A DNA stretch of 64,000 nucleotides from Dethiothermospora halolimnae (GTDB taxonomy: Bacteria > Bacillota > Clostridia > Tissierellales > VENL01), in contig NZ_JBAKFX010000004.1 in NCBI RefSeq assembly GCF_037577855.1, forward strand, positions 1 to 64,000, in the 5' to 3' direction. The notes beneath the pieces were generated by a model that saw only the letters and a list, made by a program, of their open reading frames with translations, had not been told where the DNA came from and searched no databases. This document shows, in pieces, positions 36,445-44,083 of the stretch (position 1 is the stretch's first letter; each line of letters starts with the position of its first letter). The translations under genes were made by a program, and so were the position numbers.

Positions 36445-37017
36445 ATGGATGATAAAGAAATAGTAAATCGTTGTTTAGATGGTGACGGCGATGTCTTTAA
36501 AGAGTTGGTTACCCGTCATAAGAAGAAAATATATAATATAGCTTATAAATTTACATTTAATAAAGAAGATGCCCTTGATATAACTCAAGAAATATTTATA
36601 AAAGCATATAATTCCCTTGAAAAATATAATCCCAAGTATAAATTTTCATCATGGATTCTTAAAATGACTACAAATTACTGTTTGGATATTAAGAAGAAAA
36701 AAAGAGTAAATACAGTGGAGTTAAATACTAAGCTAAAGAATGACAAAACCACAACTAGTGCAGAAGATGTATTTATTCATAAGGAAAATAAAAAAATTAT
36801 AAAGGATGCAATAAATAATCTTTCTAAAGAATATAGAGTACTTATAATACTGTATCACAATGAAAATCTAAGTTATAAAGAAATATCAGAGACATTAAAT
36901 TTACCCCTTACGAAAGTGAAAAACAGACTGTATCGGGCTCGGAATATGTTAAAGGAAAACTTAAAAAATATTAAAGAGGAGGAATCTAAATGGACTGCCA
37001 AAGAGCTTCAATATTAA
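36445..37017 (+). CDS. ECF-type RNA polymerase sigma factor
   Basis: 190 residues with region 2 (FKELVTRHKKKIYNIAYKFT, EDALDITQEIFIKAYNSL) and region 4 (LIILYHNENLSYKEISETLN, VKNRLYRARNMLKENL), and no region 1 or 3, the extracytoplasmic-function layout. ATG follows GGGAGGAGGGGG. The next gene is a zinc-binding anti-sigma factor overlapping by 28 bases, and two envelope genes follow. It probably directs an envelope-stress or surface regulon including these neighbours (inference). Confidence 0.95.
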   Translation: MDDKEIVNRCLDGDGDVFKELVTRHKKKIYNIAYKFTFNKEDALDITQEIFIKAYNSLEKYNPKYKFSSWILKMTTNYCLDIKKKKRVNTVELNTKLKNDKTTTSAEDVFIHKENKKIIKDAINNLSKEYRVLIILYHNENLSYKEISETLNLPLTKVKNRLYRARNMLKENLKNIKEEESKWTAKELQY

Positions 37018-37514
37018 TCATGGAGTATATAGATGGTGATATTTTAGATATCGATAAAAAGCATTTATTAAACCATATTGAAGATTGTCATCATTGTAAA
37101 GAAGAGTTTCAACTAATAACAGAAGCCGTGGACTTAGTGGAAGATGTAGATGAAGTGGAGCCTCCTTTAGAGATAGAAGAAAATATAATGAAAAAGATAG
37201 ATAAAGATAGGTATAAAGCAAATGGAAATCATACATCTTTAATTTTAACACTTTTGGCTATAATGCCTATAATTATGGGATATATAAGCTACAGGTCCAT
37301 ATTTAATAATTTATCCATTGGAGAAGTGGCAATAGTTACTATAACTAGATTTGTTAATTTTACCGTATTGGCCCTTCCCAAGGTGTTGGCTTTTATAAAC
37401 AATTATTTATTATTGATATTTTTGGGGGCTATGTCTATAGTAAGTACAACAATAGTTTTTATGGTGATTGTTGTTTTATGGCAAGTAAGAAAGCAATTGA
37501 GAATTGAGAATTGA
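36990..37514 (+). CDS. zinc-finger anti-sigma factor, membrane-anchored
   Basis: 174 residues. The N-terminal ZAS motif HIEDCHHCKEEF (His-x3-Cys-x2-Cys; about 30-40) binds zinc and holds the sigma factor. Hydrophobic segments at about 80-100, 115-130 and 145-165 anchor it. ATG follows GAGGAGG inside the sigma gene. The last codons (CAA TTG AGA ATT GAG AAT TGA) read directly through a GAGAATTGAGAATTGACAG repeat, so the C-terminal QLRIEN is repeat-encoded. Confidence 0.92.
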   Translation: MDCQRASILIMEYIDGDILDIDKKHLLNHIEDCHHCKEEFQLITEAVDLVEDVDEVEPPLEIEENIMKKIDKDRYKANGNHTSLILTLLAIMPIIMGYISYRSIFNNLSIGEVAIVTITRFVNFTVLALPKVLAFINNYLLLIFLGAMSIVSTTIVFMVIVVLWQVRKQLRIEN

Positions 37515-37712
37515 CAGTTGAAAGTTTAAGGAAACCGTCGAATGAATTCGATGCTACCATATATTAAAGAAGAAAGTGTAAAGAAGAAAGAAGAGATATA
37601 AAGATGTGGAAGCTGTGCTTCCTTATGTAGGGACTGAATATATTCAGTCCCCGCCGTGATAAGAGGCGGGAGGGTATCTAACTAGTTGCTGGGGGATTCG
37701 TAATCCCTCAAC
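37495..37712 (+). repeat. repeat island inside the sigma operon
   Basis: TTGAGAATTGAGAATTGACA arm, GTCGAATGAATTCGATGC, a module J variant, GGAAGCTGTGCTTCC, GTAGGGACTGAATATATTCA (about 37632), CCCGCC..GGCGGG, and GCTGGGGGATTCGTAATCCC. It separates the anti-sigma gene from the envelope genes by 220 bases. Confidence 0.85.
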
Positions 37713-37736
37713 CAAAATAGAAAGGAGAGATTTCGT

Positions 37737-38642
37737 ATGAAAAAGAAAATAGCAATATCACTATTAGTCATATTGTTAATAACTACAAGTGTAGTATTTG
37801 CAACAGAAACAATCTATGAAGGGAGTAAACTGGCATTATTTAAAGATATAAAAATAAATGGAGATACCCATATAAAAGGGGAGATAATATCCATTTTTTC
37901 AGACGTAGAGGTAAATGGAACTGTAGATGGAGATGTAATATCTATATTTGGAAATACTATTGTGGATGGTAAAGTAGATGGAAATACACTTTCGGTATTT
38001 GGAAGTGTGGATATGGGAGAGAACTCAATAATAACTAGGGATAGGATACAGATCTTAGGTGGAGTAAATGAAAGACCAAACTCATCAATTGTTTCTGGTG
38101 AAGAAGTGGGCATAATGCTAGTAGGGGGATTTTTTACAGGTATAACAGGATTAATAATAATAATACTCTTTCTAATCATAGGGAAATTTGTTATTTCATT
38201 TATTTTATCAATATTATTGGTAGCTTTAATACCCGATAGAATAAATAAAATAACAGATAAGGCAACAAATAATATTTTAAGAAATTTTGCAATAGGATTA
38301 GTTACCACTGTTATAATATATCTAGCATTTATACTATCAACAGCTACAGTTGTGGGAATAATATTGTTACCTTTTCTAGCTATAGCAAAAGTAATATTAG
38401 GATTTATTGGAAATACAACCATAAAAATAGCCATAGGTAGAAGGATAGGGAAAAATAAATCCTGGACTAATATGACAGAATTAATAATAGGAAGTTTTAT
38501 ATATCTAATATTGGATTTAACAATAGTCTTAAAACCAATACTATATTTAGCCAAGTTCATTGGTATAGGAGCTATTATAGATACAAGGGGAGGGAAAAAA
38601 GATTATATCAAAGAACCACAAAATAATAATGAGATAATATAA
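37737..38642 (+). CDS. exported polymer-forming (bactofilin-like) membrane protein
   Basis: 301 residues: signal peptide (about 1-22), a short right-handed beta-helix-like region (about 35-115) with repeated short units (KINGDTHIKGEIISIFSDVE, VNGTVDGDVISIFG, VDGKVDGNTLSVFG), then four or five membrane segments (about 125-275) and a charged tail. The repeat pattern resembles polymer-forming bactofilin domains, but exported. ATG follows AAAGGAGAG. The adjacent lipoprotein and upstream sigma/anti-sigma pair suggest an envelope-monitoring or envelope-protecting role (inference). Confidence 0.85.
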   Translation: MKKKIAISLLVILLITTSVVFATETIYEGSKLALFKDIKINGDTHIKGEIISIFSDVEVNGTVDGDVISIFGNTIVDGKVDGNTLSVFGSVDMGENSIITRDRIQILGGVNERPNSSIVSGEEVGIMLVGGFFTGITGLIIIILFLIIGKFVISFILSILLVALIPDRINKITDKATNNILRNFAIGLVTTVIIYLAFILSTATVVGIILLPFLAIAKVILGFIGNTTIKIAIGRRIGKNKSWTNMTELIIGSFIYLILDLTIVLKPILYLAKFIGIGAIIDTRGGKKDYIKEPQNNNEII

Positions 38643-38658
38643 CAGGGGGTAAAGATTT

Positions 38659-39555
38659 ATGAAAAAATTAATTATATTAATAATAATATGTCTGATTCCA
38701 TTAACGGGGTGTGTTATTGAAATAGATGACGATCTGGGAGTGAAGATAAACGATAAAAACTTTAATGTAAATATAGATGGACTTAATAAGGTAGAAATAG
38801 GAGATACGAGGACAATCGAAGAAGAGTTTGAAGTTAAAGGGCAGAAGGAACTGGAGGTACGCTTAGATGTAAGCGGGGCAGACTTAAGTATTTCAAAGAC
38901 CGAAGATAATTTATTTAAAGGTATAATCGAAACCAATATAAAAAATCTTAAACCTAAAATAGAACTAAAAGACAATAGAATAATTATAGATGATAATTTT
39001 AAATATAATGGCTTAGGAAAATATGAGAATAATTGGAATCTAAAGTTTACTAATAATATACCTTTAAAATTAGATATTGATAGTAATGCGTCGGATAATG
39101 GGTTTGATTTTACTGGAATGAAGATTAGTAAATTAGATATAGATACTAATGCTGCTAGTACAGATATTAACTTTAATGAAAAAAATGAAGAAGATTTAGA
39201 TAAAATAAAATTAGATATAAATGCAGGAGACTTAGATATATTTGATATTGGCAATGCAAATGCCAGTGATATAAATGTAGATGTCAATGCAGGAAGTGTG
39301 GATATTGACTTTGGGGATAAAGTTTTTAAAGATACAGAAGTATCCATAGAAGCCAATGCGTCAAGTATAACAATAGATGTTCCAGAAGATGTGGGGATAT
39401 CAATAGAGAAGGAAAATATGTTATCGAGCCTAAGCTATAATAGTTCTGAGTTTGACAAGGTAAATGGTAGATATATAAGTAAAAATTATGATAAAGCTAA
39501 ATATAAAATAGAAATAGAGTTAGAAGGTGGAGTAAGTAGTTTTGATATTAAGTAA
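38659..39555 (+). CDS. lipoprotein with DUF4097/toastrack-like beta domain
   Basis: 298 residues. A lipoprotein signal with lipobox LTGC (Cys18) is followed by a long beta-strand-rich domain of repeated LDIDSNA, LDIDTNA, LDINAGD, VDVNAGS and IEANASS units, the pattern of DUF4097 / toastrack adhesin-like domains. It would be anchored on the outer face of the membrane. It starts 16 bases after the bactofilin-like gene with AGGGGG. Toastrack domains are often found with envelope-stress regulators such as PspC and ECF systems. Very acidic. Confidence 0.85.
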   Translation: MKKLIILIIICLIPLTGCVIEIDDDLGVKINDKNFNVNIDGLNKVEIGDTRTIEEEFEVKGQKELEVRLDVSGADLSISKTEDNLFKGIIETNIKNLKPKIELKDNRIIIDDNFKYNGLGKYENNWNLKFTNNIPLKLDIDSNASDNGFDFTGMKISKLDIDTNAASTDINFNEKNEEDLDKIKLDINAGDLDIFDIGNANASDINVDVNAGSVDIDFGDKVFKDTEVSIEANASSITIDVPEDVGISIEKENMLSSLSYNSSEFDKVNGRYISKNYDKAKYKIEIELEGGVSSFDIK

Positions 39556-39700
39556 AAATAGAGGGGAATTCATTCCCTTACATAATAATATAGAAATATG
39601 TATAAATTATTGGTCATAAGAAATACTAGAAACATATCAAAGATAGCCTTGAAATAAATTGAAGTTTACTTATAGCAGAAAAGTACGAAGGAGGATTATT

Positions 39701-39910
39701 ATGGCCAATAAAGAGCAATTAAAAAAGGTAGGACTTTTATGTAGTGAACACCGCTTTAGAGATGAAGGTGGACTTAGTTCTGATATAACTGTGAATAATA
39801 AAGAGGTAAAAAGCTGTGAAAACTGTATTCACTATACTGAAGATAAAAGATGTGATATAAACCTAACCGATGAGATATTATCAAACATGGCAGAACTGGA
39901 CTATGAATAG
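39701..39910 (+). CDS. small cysteine-containing protein (69 residues), unknown
   Basis: ATG 39701 follows AAGGAGGATTATT; upstream in-frame codons have no binding site. The sequence has CSEH near residue 14, CENCIHY near 39-45 and a further Cys51, a spacing that could bind a metal ion. No membrane segment. I do not recognise the family. A GAGTGGAAAGTGGAGAG repeat follows the stop at once. Confidence 0.72.
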   Translation: MANKEQLKKVGLLCSEHRFRDEGGLSSDITVNNKEVKSCENCIHYTEDKRCDINLTDEILSNMAELDYE

Positions 39911-40010
39911 ATGAGAGTGGAAAGTGGAGAGAGGAGAATTAAAAATCAGCGAAGCTGGTTTTTTACTAATCTCTTAACTTTCCACTTTCACTTCTCCACT
40001 TAATGTATTC
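39911..40010 (+). repeat. inverted repeat with GAGTGGAAAGTGG arms
   Basis: GAGAGTGGAAAGTGGAGAGA (39912 on) and an inverted CTTTCCACTTTCACTTCTCC (about 39978-39997) enclose AAAAATCAGCGAAGCTGGTTT, a hairpin with a T run that could terminate the small gene upstream. Confidence 0.8.
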
Positions 40011-40011
40011 T

Positions 40012-40176
40012 CTATTCTTTCTTATCTATTCTCTGTATCGGTATACTTGCTTCTGGTTTATCCTTTAAAACCATCATCAAAGCAAAATCTCCATAATTTA
40101 CTTCCGATAACATTCCATCGGACATTATATTGTTTTGAGCTATTTTGTTATAAAGGGAATGTTCACTCTTAGCCAA
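40012..40176 (-). CDS. small 54-residue protein, unknown
   Basis: A minus-strand reading frame starting at TTG 40176 behind a good ribosome binding site (AAAGGAGTGAT, 40183-40193). The product begins MAKSEHSLYNKIAQNNIMSD and continues GMLSEVNYGDFALMMVLKDK, a plausible soluble protein with amphipathic helices. The last codons (AAG AAA GAA TAG) lie in a repeat arm. It is convergent with the small cysteine gene. I do not recognise a family. Support is the binding site and composition only. Confidence 0.5.
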   Translation of the reverse strand: MAKSEHSLYNKIAQNNIMSDGMLSEVNYGDFALMMVLKDKPEASIPIQRIDKKE

Positions 40177-40310
40177 TAATATCACTCCTTTAGAGGAATA
40201 TACCTCTAATTATATTTTGGCTTTTACGGGACTATATAATGTGAGGGAAAAAACGGAAAAATAAAATTAAAATTTTGTATAAATTTTTAATTAAAAAAGA
40301 AAGAAAAGAT

Positions 40311-40428
40311 GTAGGGACAGGGCATGCCCTGTCCGGTGGACGGTTCCAAAATTTAATAGGAAAATGAAGGGATGGGTAGTCAGAGGCTTATGGCATTAAA
40401 ATCGGTCTAGGCATGCCTAGATCCTACG
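40311..40428 (+). repeat. 116-bp composite repeat, second copy
   Basis: GTAGGGACAGGGCATGCCC..., a diverged spacer (AATTTAATAGG..ATGGGTAG), GGCATTAAAATCGGTCTAGG and CATGCCTAGATCCTACG: the same order as 9445-9561. Bases 40200-40310 are AT-rich with no feature seen. Confidence 0.83.
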
Positions 40429-40434
40429 TTTCGT

Positions 40435-40830
40435 TAAAGAAGAATGGGTAAAGAGGAAATGTATAGATACAGAAGCTTTGCTTATTTATTTTAATAATAA
40501 AGTTATTATAAATGTTTTTTGAAAATAATGGCACTAATTTATTTTTATCGTAGGACTTGAATATATTTAGGCCGATTTTAAAGTTGTATAATATAGTAAA
40601 ATTTAATTGCTGGGGGATTCGTAATCCCACAGCTTATTACAAAATATAGGTTTTGGGCATAATAGGTCTTCTAGAAGAAGACCCAAGGGCTTCAATATAT
40701 TGAAGTCCTACATAACTTTATGGTCTCACAAACTCCTACTTTTGTTCTATATAATCAAATTTTACCACCGTAGGGAGTAAAATAACGATAATTCTTCTTT
40801 CCTAATTCTTCTTTAACTTCCCCCTCTTTC
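40435..40830 (+). repeat. module J and composite repeat, long copy, upstream of tsaD
   Basis: Module J at 40435; at 40554-40735 the block GACTTGAATATATTTAGG, TTGCTGGGGGATTCGTAATC, AATATAGGTTTTGGGCATAA, AGGTCTTCTAGAAGAAGACC, GGCTTCAATATATTGAAGTC then CTAC, as at 27205-27380; then an inverted module B (about 40758-40785) and an inverted module J (TTCTTCTTTCCTAATTCTTC). Confidence 0.85.
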
Positions 40831-40905
40831 TAGTAACAAAATCTTAAATAGGTTATAATATAAACATGATATTATAGATGTAATAGATTTATAGGAGGAA
40901 TTAAA

Positions 40906-41919
40906 TTGGATAAAGATATAATTGTTTTAGCAATTGAGACATCATGTGATGAGACATCGGTTGCCATTGTTAAAGATGGAAGGGAAGTTTTAGCTAATGT
41001 TATTTCTTCTCAGATAGACATACATAAAAAATTTGGTGGTGTGGTTCCTGAAGTGGCATCTAGAAAACATATAGAAAATATTAATGCCATTATACAAGAG
41101 GCTCTAGATAAAGCTAGAATAACATTCGATGATATAGATGTAGTTGCAACCACATATGGGCCTGGACTTGTAGGGGCTTTATTAGTGGGTCTGTCCAGTG
41201 CCAAGGCTATAGCATTTGGAAAGAATATCCCTTTAGTTGGGGTAAATCATATAGAAGGTCATATATATGCAAACTTTATAGAAGATAAAAGTCTTGAACC
41301 TCCGTTCATGTCCTTGATTGTATCAGGTGGACATACCCATTTAGTATATGTAGAAGATTATGGACAGTATGAGATCCTAGGCAGGACTAGGGATGATGCT
41401 GCTGGAGAAGCCTTTGATAAGGTAGCAAGATCTTTAGAACTGGGATATCCAGGGGGGCCCATAATAGATAATCTTGCTAAAAAGGGAAATAAGGAAGCAA
41501 TAGATTTTCCAAGGTCCTATTTAGAAGAGGGGAGCTTTGACTTTAGTTTCAGTGGTCTTAAATCAGCAGTATTAAATTATTTAAATAATTCAAAGCAGAA
41601 AAGCTTAGATATAGTAGTTGAAGATGTGGCTGCCAGTTTCCAAGAGGCTGTTGTAGAGGTTTTAGTAGAGAAAAGTATAAAAGCTGCTAAATTAAAGAAT
41701 TCAAAAATAATAGCTTTAGCCGGTGGTGTAGCTTCAAATAGTAGATTAAGAGACCTTATGAAGAAAAGATGTGATGAAGAAAATATAGAATTAAAATATC
41801 CATCAAAGATATTATGTACTGATAATGGAGCAATGATAGGTTCCGTTGGCTATTATAATTACATAAAAGGCATTAGATCTGATCTAGATTTAAATGCAGT
41901 ACCTAATTTGAAACTTTAG
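40906..41919 (+). CDS. tsaD: tRNA N6-threonylcarbamoyladenosine transferase TsaD
   Basis: The 337-residue catalytic subunit that transfers the threonylcarbamoyl group to tRNA A37. The metal-binding HIEGH (about 111-115), the N-terminal IVLAIETSCDETSVAIVKDG and the nucleotide-binding IALAGGVASNSRLRDLM are intact. The start is TTG 40906 after AGGAGGAA. In Bacillus subtilis tsaD (gcp) directly follows rimI; here five or more genes and repeats separate them. A DnaA-box cluster lies about 200 bases downstream. Confidence 0.97.
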   Translation: MDKDIIVLAIETSCDETSVAIVKDGREVLANVISSQIDIHKKFGGVVPEVASRKHIENINAIIQEALDKARITFDDIDVVATTYGPGLVGALLVGLSSAKAIAFGKNIPLVGVNHIEGHIYANFIEDKSLEPPFMSLIVSGGHTHLVYVEDYGQYEILGRTRDDAAGEAFDKVARSLELGYPGGPIIDNLAKKGNKEAIDFPRSYLEEGSFDFSFSGLKSAVLNYLNNSKQKSLDIVVEDVAASFQEAVVEVLVEKSIKAAKLKNSKIIALAGGVASNSRLRDLMKKRCDEENIELKYPSKILCTDNGAMIGSVGYYNYIKGIRSDLDLNAVPNLKL

Positions 41920-41929
41920 AAATAAAGAC

Positions 41930-42060
41930 ATAGTTGAGAATTGACAGAGGAGAATTAAAGGTGATTTTACTCATTTCATTCGTAAAATATTATATGAAAA
42001 TCGGCTTCAACCGATTTGTACCTTAACTGTCAACTCTCAATTCTCAACTGTCAATTATAC
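41930..42060 (+). repeat. inverted repeat with GAGAATTGACAG arms
   Basis: Left arm TTGAGAATTGACAGAGGAGA, module B (ATTTTACTC..GTAAAAT), ATCGGCTTCAACCGAT hairpin, and right arm CTGTCAACTCTCAATTCTCA. The arms differ from the AGAATAAAGAATAG family but the layout is the same. Confidence 0.85.
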
Positions 42061-42117
42061 CGCAGGTGATCTTGTTTTCATTATGTAAACTAAAAGGTCT
42101 TATTTTTTGACAAAAAA

Positions 42118-42308
42118 TTAACCACAGCTTGTCCACATATATTAATAAGTTAGTCACATAAAAATGTTGATAATGTGGAAAAGTAATAAGATTTAGTCTA
42201 TTAGAGGATTTAAAAATGTGGATAACTCTGTGGATTAAGTGTATAAAATGTGAATAGTTTGGGGAAAATAAAAATTTTTTTATAAAATCTTAATTTTTCT
42301 GTGGATAA
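42118..42308 (+). other. DnaA-box cluster 2, downstream of tsaD
   Basis: Eight sites against TTATNCACA. Plus strand: TTAACCACA (42118), TTGTCCACA (42129), TTAGTCACA (42150). Minus strand, read as written: TGTGGAAAA (42174), TGTGGATAA (42217, exact), TGTGGATTA (42229), TGTGAATAG (42249), TGTGGATAA (42300, exact). The non-exact sites have one mismatch. The first three and last five are in opposite orientation. An AT-only tract lies between the last two. Confidence 0.85.
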
Positions 42309-42344
42309 CTTTTCGAAACATAAGTTGACATAAAAGTACAAAAT

Positions 42345-42434
42345 TAAAGAAGAGTGGGTAAAGAAGAAAGAAGAAATATGGTGATTTTACCCCGATGGTC
42401 GTAAAATGAAAACAATGTGGCCTATGCCACATTG
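42345..42434 (+). repeat. module J, module B and CAATGTGGC hairpin
   Basis: AAAGAAGAGTGGGTAAAGAA, ATTTTACCCCGATGGTCGTA.., and CAATGTGGC..GCCACATTG (42413-42434), a compensated variant in which both arms changed (T for A and A for T). Confidence 0.82.
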
Positions 42435-42472
42435 TATTATTTTTGGAGTTTTTTAAGTAAGTAACTTTAATA

Positions 42473-42952
42473 TTACTGGTCTGTGTTTTTGGATTTACGT
42501 CTGGAGTATAGATGCTTTATAATATAATAAATTCTTTGTCCATCACTTTTTCCCCTTTGAAAATATTGGATAGGAAGTAACGCAGCTATGCCTATATATG
42601 CATTGAAGTTTATAAAAGCATGTAATAACCAATGACTTCGTAATACTCCATTATGTAATAGGAGAACGCATATGAAAATAATAAAAAAATTAAATATAGC
42701 TCCTCCAAATACCATTAACATTTGGCCGAGTATATTATCTATTTTATTTTCAGCATAATAATGTCCACCTAAGAAATATACAGATTTAAATTCAATTAAA
42801 CCAATTTTAAAAACTGCTTTACCCGTTCCAATTTCAATTTTAGCTAGTTTGTAACCACAAAGCTTACCAAAAAAAGCATGTCCTAGTTCATGAATAAAGA
42901 AGATAATCGGTGCTAAAAAAAATAAGCCTATAAAATATCCTTTTATTCCCAT
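42473..42952 (-). CDS. M50-family (site-2-protease-like) membrane metallopeptidase
   Basis: 159 residues with the zinc motif HELGH (residues 21-25) inside the first membrane segment and a later SDGQ motif that may supply the third ligand, as in M50 intramembrane proteases. About four membrane segments. No PDZ domain, so this is a compact form. ATG follows AAAGGGG. Lone gene; substrate unknown. The nearby ECF/anti-sigma system is a conceivable partner, since anti-sigma factors are classical site-2 protease substrates, but the genes are 5 kb apart. Confidence 0.83.
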   Translation of the reverse strand: MGIKGYFIGLFFLAPIIFFIHELGHAFFGKLCGYKLAKIEIGTGKAVFKIGLIEFKSVYFLGGHYYAENKIDNILGQMLMVFGGAIFNFFIIFICVLLLHNGVLRSHWLLHAFINFNAYIGIAALLPIQYFQRGKSDGQRIYYIIKHLYSRRKSKNTDQ

Positions 42953-43011
42953 AATTCGCCCCTTTTCTTTTAAATGTTTTGTAATCCTAATATATTGAAT
43001 TTTATGAATAT

Positions 43012-43205
43012 TAATATATATATATATATATATATTATCATTATATGATTTTTTTGTAAATTAAGTATTTAAATAAGAATAGAGGAGTTAAGAAGAATAT
43101 GTATAAATTTTAAATAGGCCTGAATATATTCAGGCCCTACAATTACGTTTCAGAAGAATATTTATCATCGCCATTTGGACCGGTCATGACTGGCCCCTAC
43201 GTTTT
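43012..43205 (+). repeat. TA dinucleotide tract and palindromic modules
   Basis: (TA)n at about 43012-43034 in the upstream region of the M50 gene, then GGCCTGAATATATTCAGGCC (perfect palindrome, about 43117-43136) and GGACCGGTCATGACTGGCCC followed by CTACG (inverted GTAGG-type module). Confidence 0.78.
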
Positions 43206-43217
43206 TATATTTCTTCT

Positions 43218-43775
43218 TTATCTATAGAGTAATTTATTATTAACTAAAGCCTTCTTAACTGATATGGACATTGGGACTGCTAGTCCTATTTTAAATAAAT
43301 CGGCAGGAATGAAGGGTATCACTGCTAATTTTAAAGATTGCATAAATGTCATATCATTTAATAAAGAAAATTGAAGGGTACCTAAGGTATATATTACAGC
43401 AATACCTATCAGTAAGGAACAAGTGTAGCTTACTACATGTACATATGTTGAATCTCCCTTATATATTTCTACTACTTTACCTATAATATATGCTGCTATA
43501 GGAAATCCCCATATATATCCTCCAGTTATGCCAGCTAGGATATGTAGTCCCCCTGAAAATTCAGAGAAAACAGGTATTCCTATAGCTCCTAACAGTATAT
43601 ATACTAACTGAGATAAAGCTCCTTTTTTACTACCAAGTATGGCACCGGATAAAAATACAGCCAATGTTTGAAGAGTAACTGATACCGGTGTAAAAGGTAA
43701 TGGCACAAATATCTGAGCACATACAGCAGTTAATGCAGTAAATAATGATACTATAACTAAATCTTTAGTTTTCAT
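43218..43775 (-). CDS. bioY: biotin ECF transporter S component BioY
   Basis: 185 residues with six membrane segments. The N-terminal ALTAVCAQIFVPLPFTPVSV, GGLHILAGITGGYIWGFPIA and FIPADLFKIGLAV motifs identify the biotin-binding S component. It works alone at low capacity or with a shared ECF energy module. ATG follows AAGGAGG. A BirA-type operator overlaps its promoter region, so it is expected to be repressed when biotin is plentiful. Confidence 0.95.
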   Translation of the reverse strand: MKTKDLVIVSLFTALTAVCAQIFVPLPFTPVSVTLQTLAVFLSGAILGSKKGALSQLVYILLGAIGIPVFSEFSGGLHILAGITGGYIWGFPIAAYIIGKVVEIYKGDSTYVHVVSYTCSLLIGIAVIYTLGTLQFSLLNDMTFMQSLKLAVIPFIPADLFKIGLAVPMSISVKKALVNNKLLYR

Positions 43776-43796
43776 ATAAATCCTCCTTAGTTTTAA

Positions 43797-43828
43797 TTGT
43801 AAACCAAATAGATAATATGTGTTAACAA
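43797..43828 (-). promoter_or_regulatory. BirA biotin-repressor operator
   Basis: Read on the bioY strand: TTGTTAACA, 14 bases, GGTTTACAA, matching the Firmicute BirA operator (two WTGTWAACC half-sites in inverted orientation 14-15 bases apart), 22 bases upstream of the bioY start codon. Confidence 0.85.
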
Positions 43829-43869
43829 TAAGTATGATATTATATTAAGGGGAAAAAGTCAACCGTGAA

Positions 43870-44062
43870 AATAAAGAACTTAAAGCAAATAATAAAGAAT
43901 AGAGAATAAAGAATAAATAAGGAGATTTTACTCCCGATGGTCGTAAAATTAAGTTATGTAGGTAGGGGGATTACGAATCCCCCTACAACAGAAATAAACA
44001 AAGTGGCCTATGGCCATTTTGCACAATATCTATTATTTATTATTTATTCTCTATTATTTCAA
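43870..44062 (+). repeat. repeat island before the radical-SAM gene
   Basis: AATAAAGAATAGAGAATAAA arm, module B (GATTTTACTCCCGATGGTCG..), GGGGGATTACGAATCCCCC, CAAAGTGGCCTATGGCCATTTTG-like hairpin (43999-44021) and inverted ATCTATTATTTATTATTTAT arms. It spans the gap up to the ribosome binding site. Confidence 0.85.
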
Positions 44063-44083
44063 ATAAAAGGACGGTGTTAACCA

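Noticed and set aside
37814..39356. Two long minus-strand frames opposite the envelope genes
   Set aside because: Antisense shadows of the bactofilin-like and toastrack genes, which have signal sequences, lipobox and proper binding sites.
43012..43034. (TA)n tract as a regulatory phase-variation site for the M50 gene
   Set aside because: It lies about 60 bases upstream of the start codon but has no visible relation to promoter elements; only simple repeat status can be supported.
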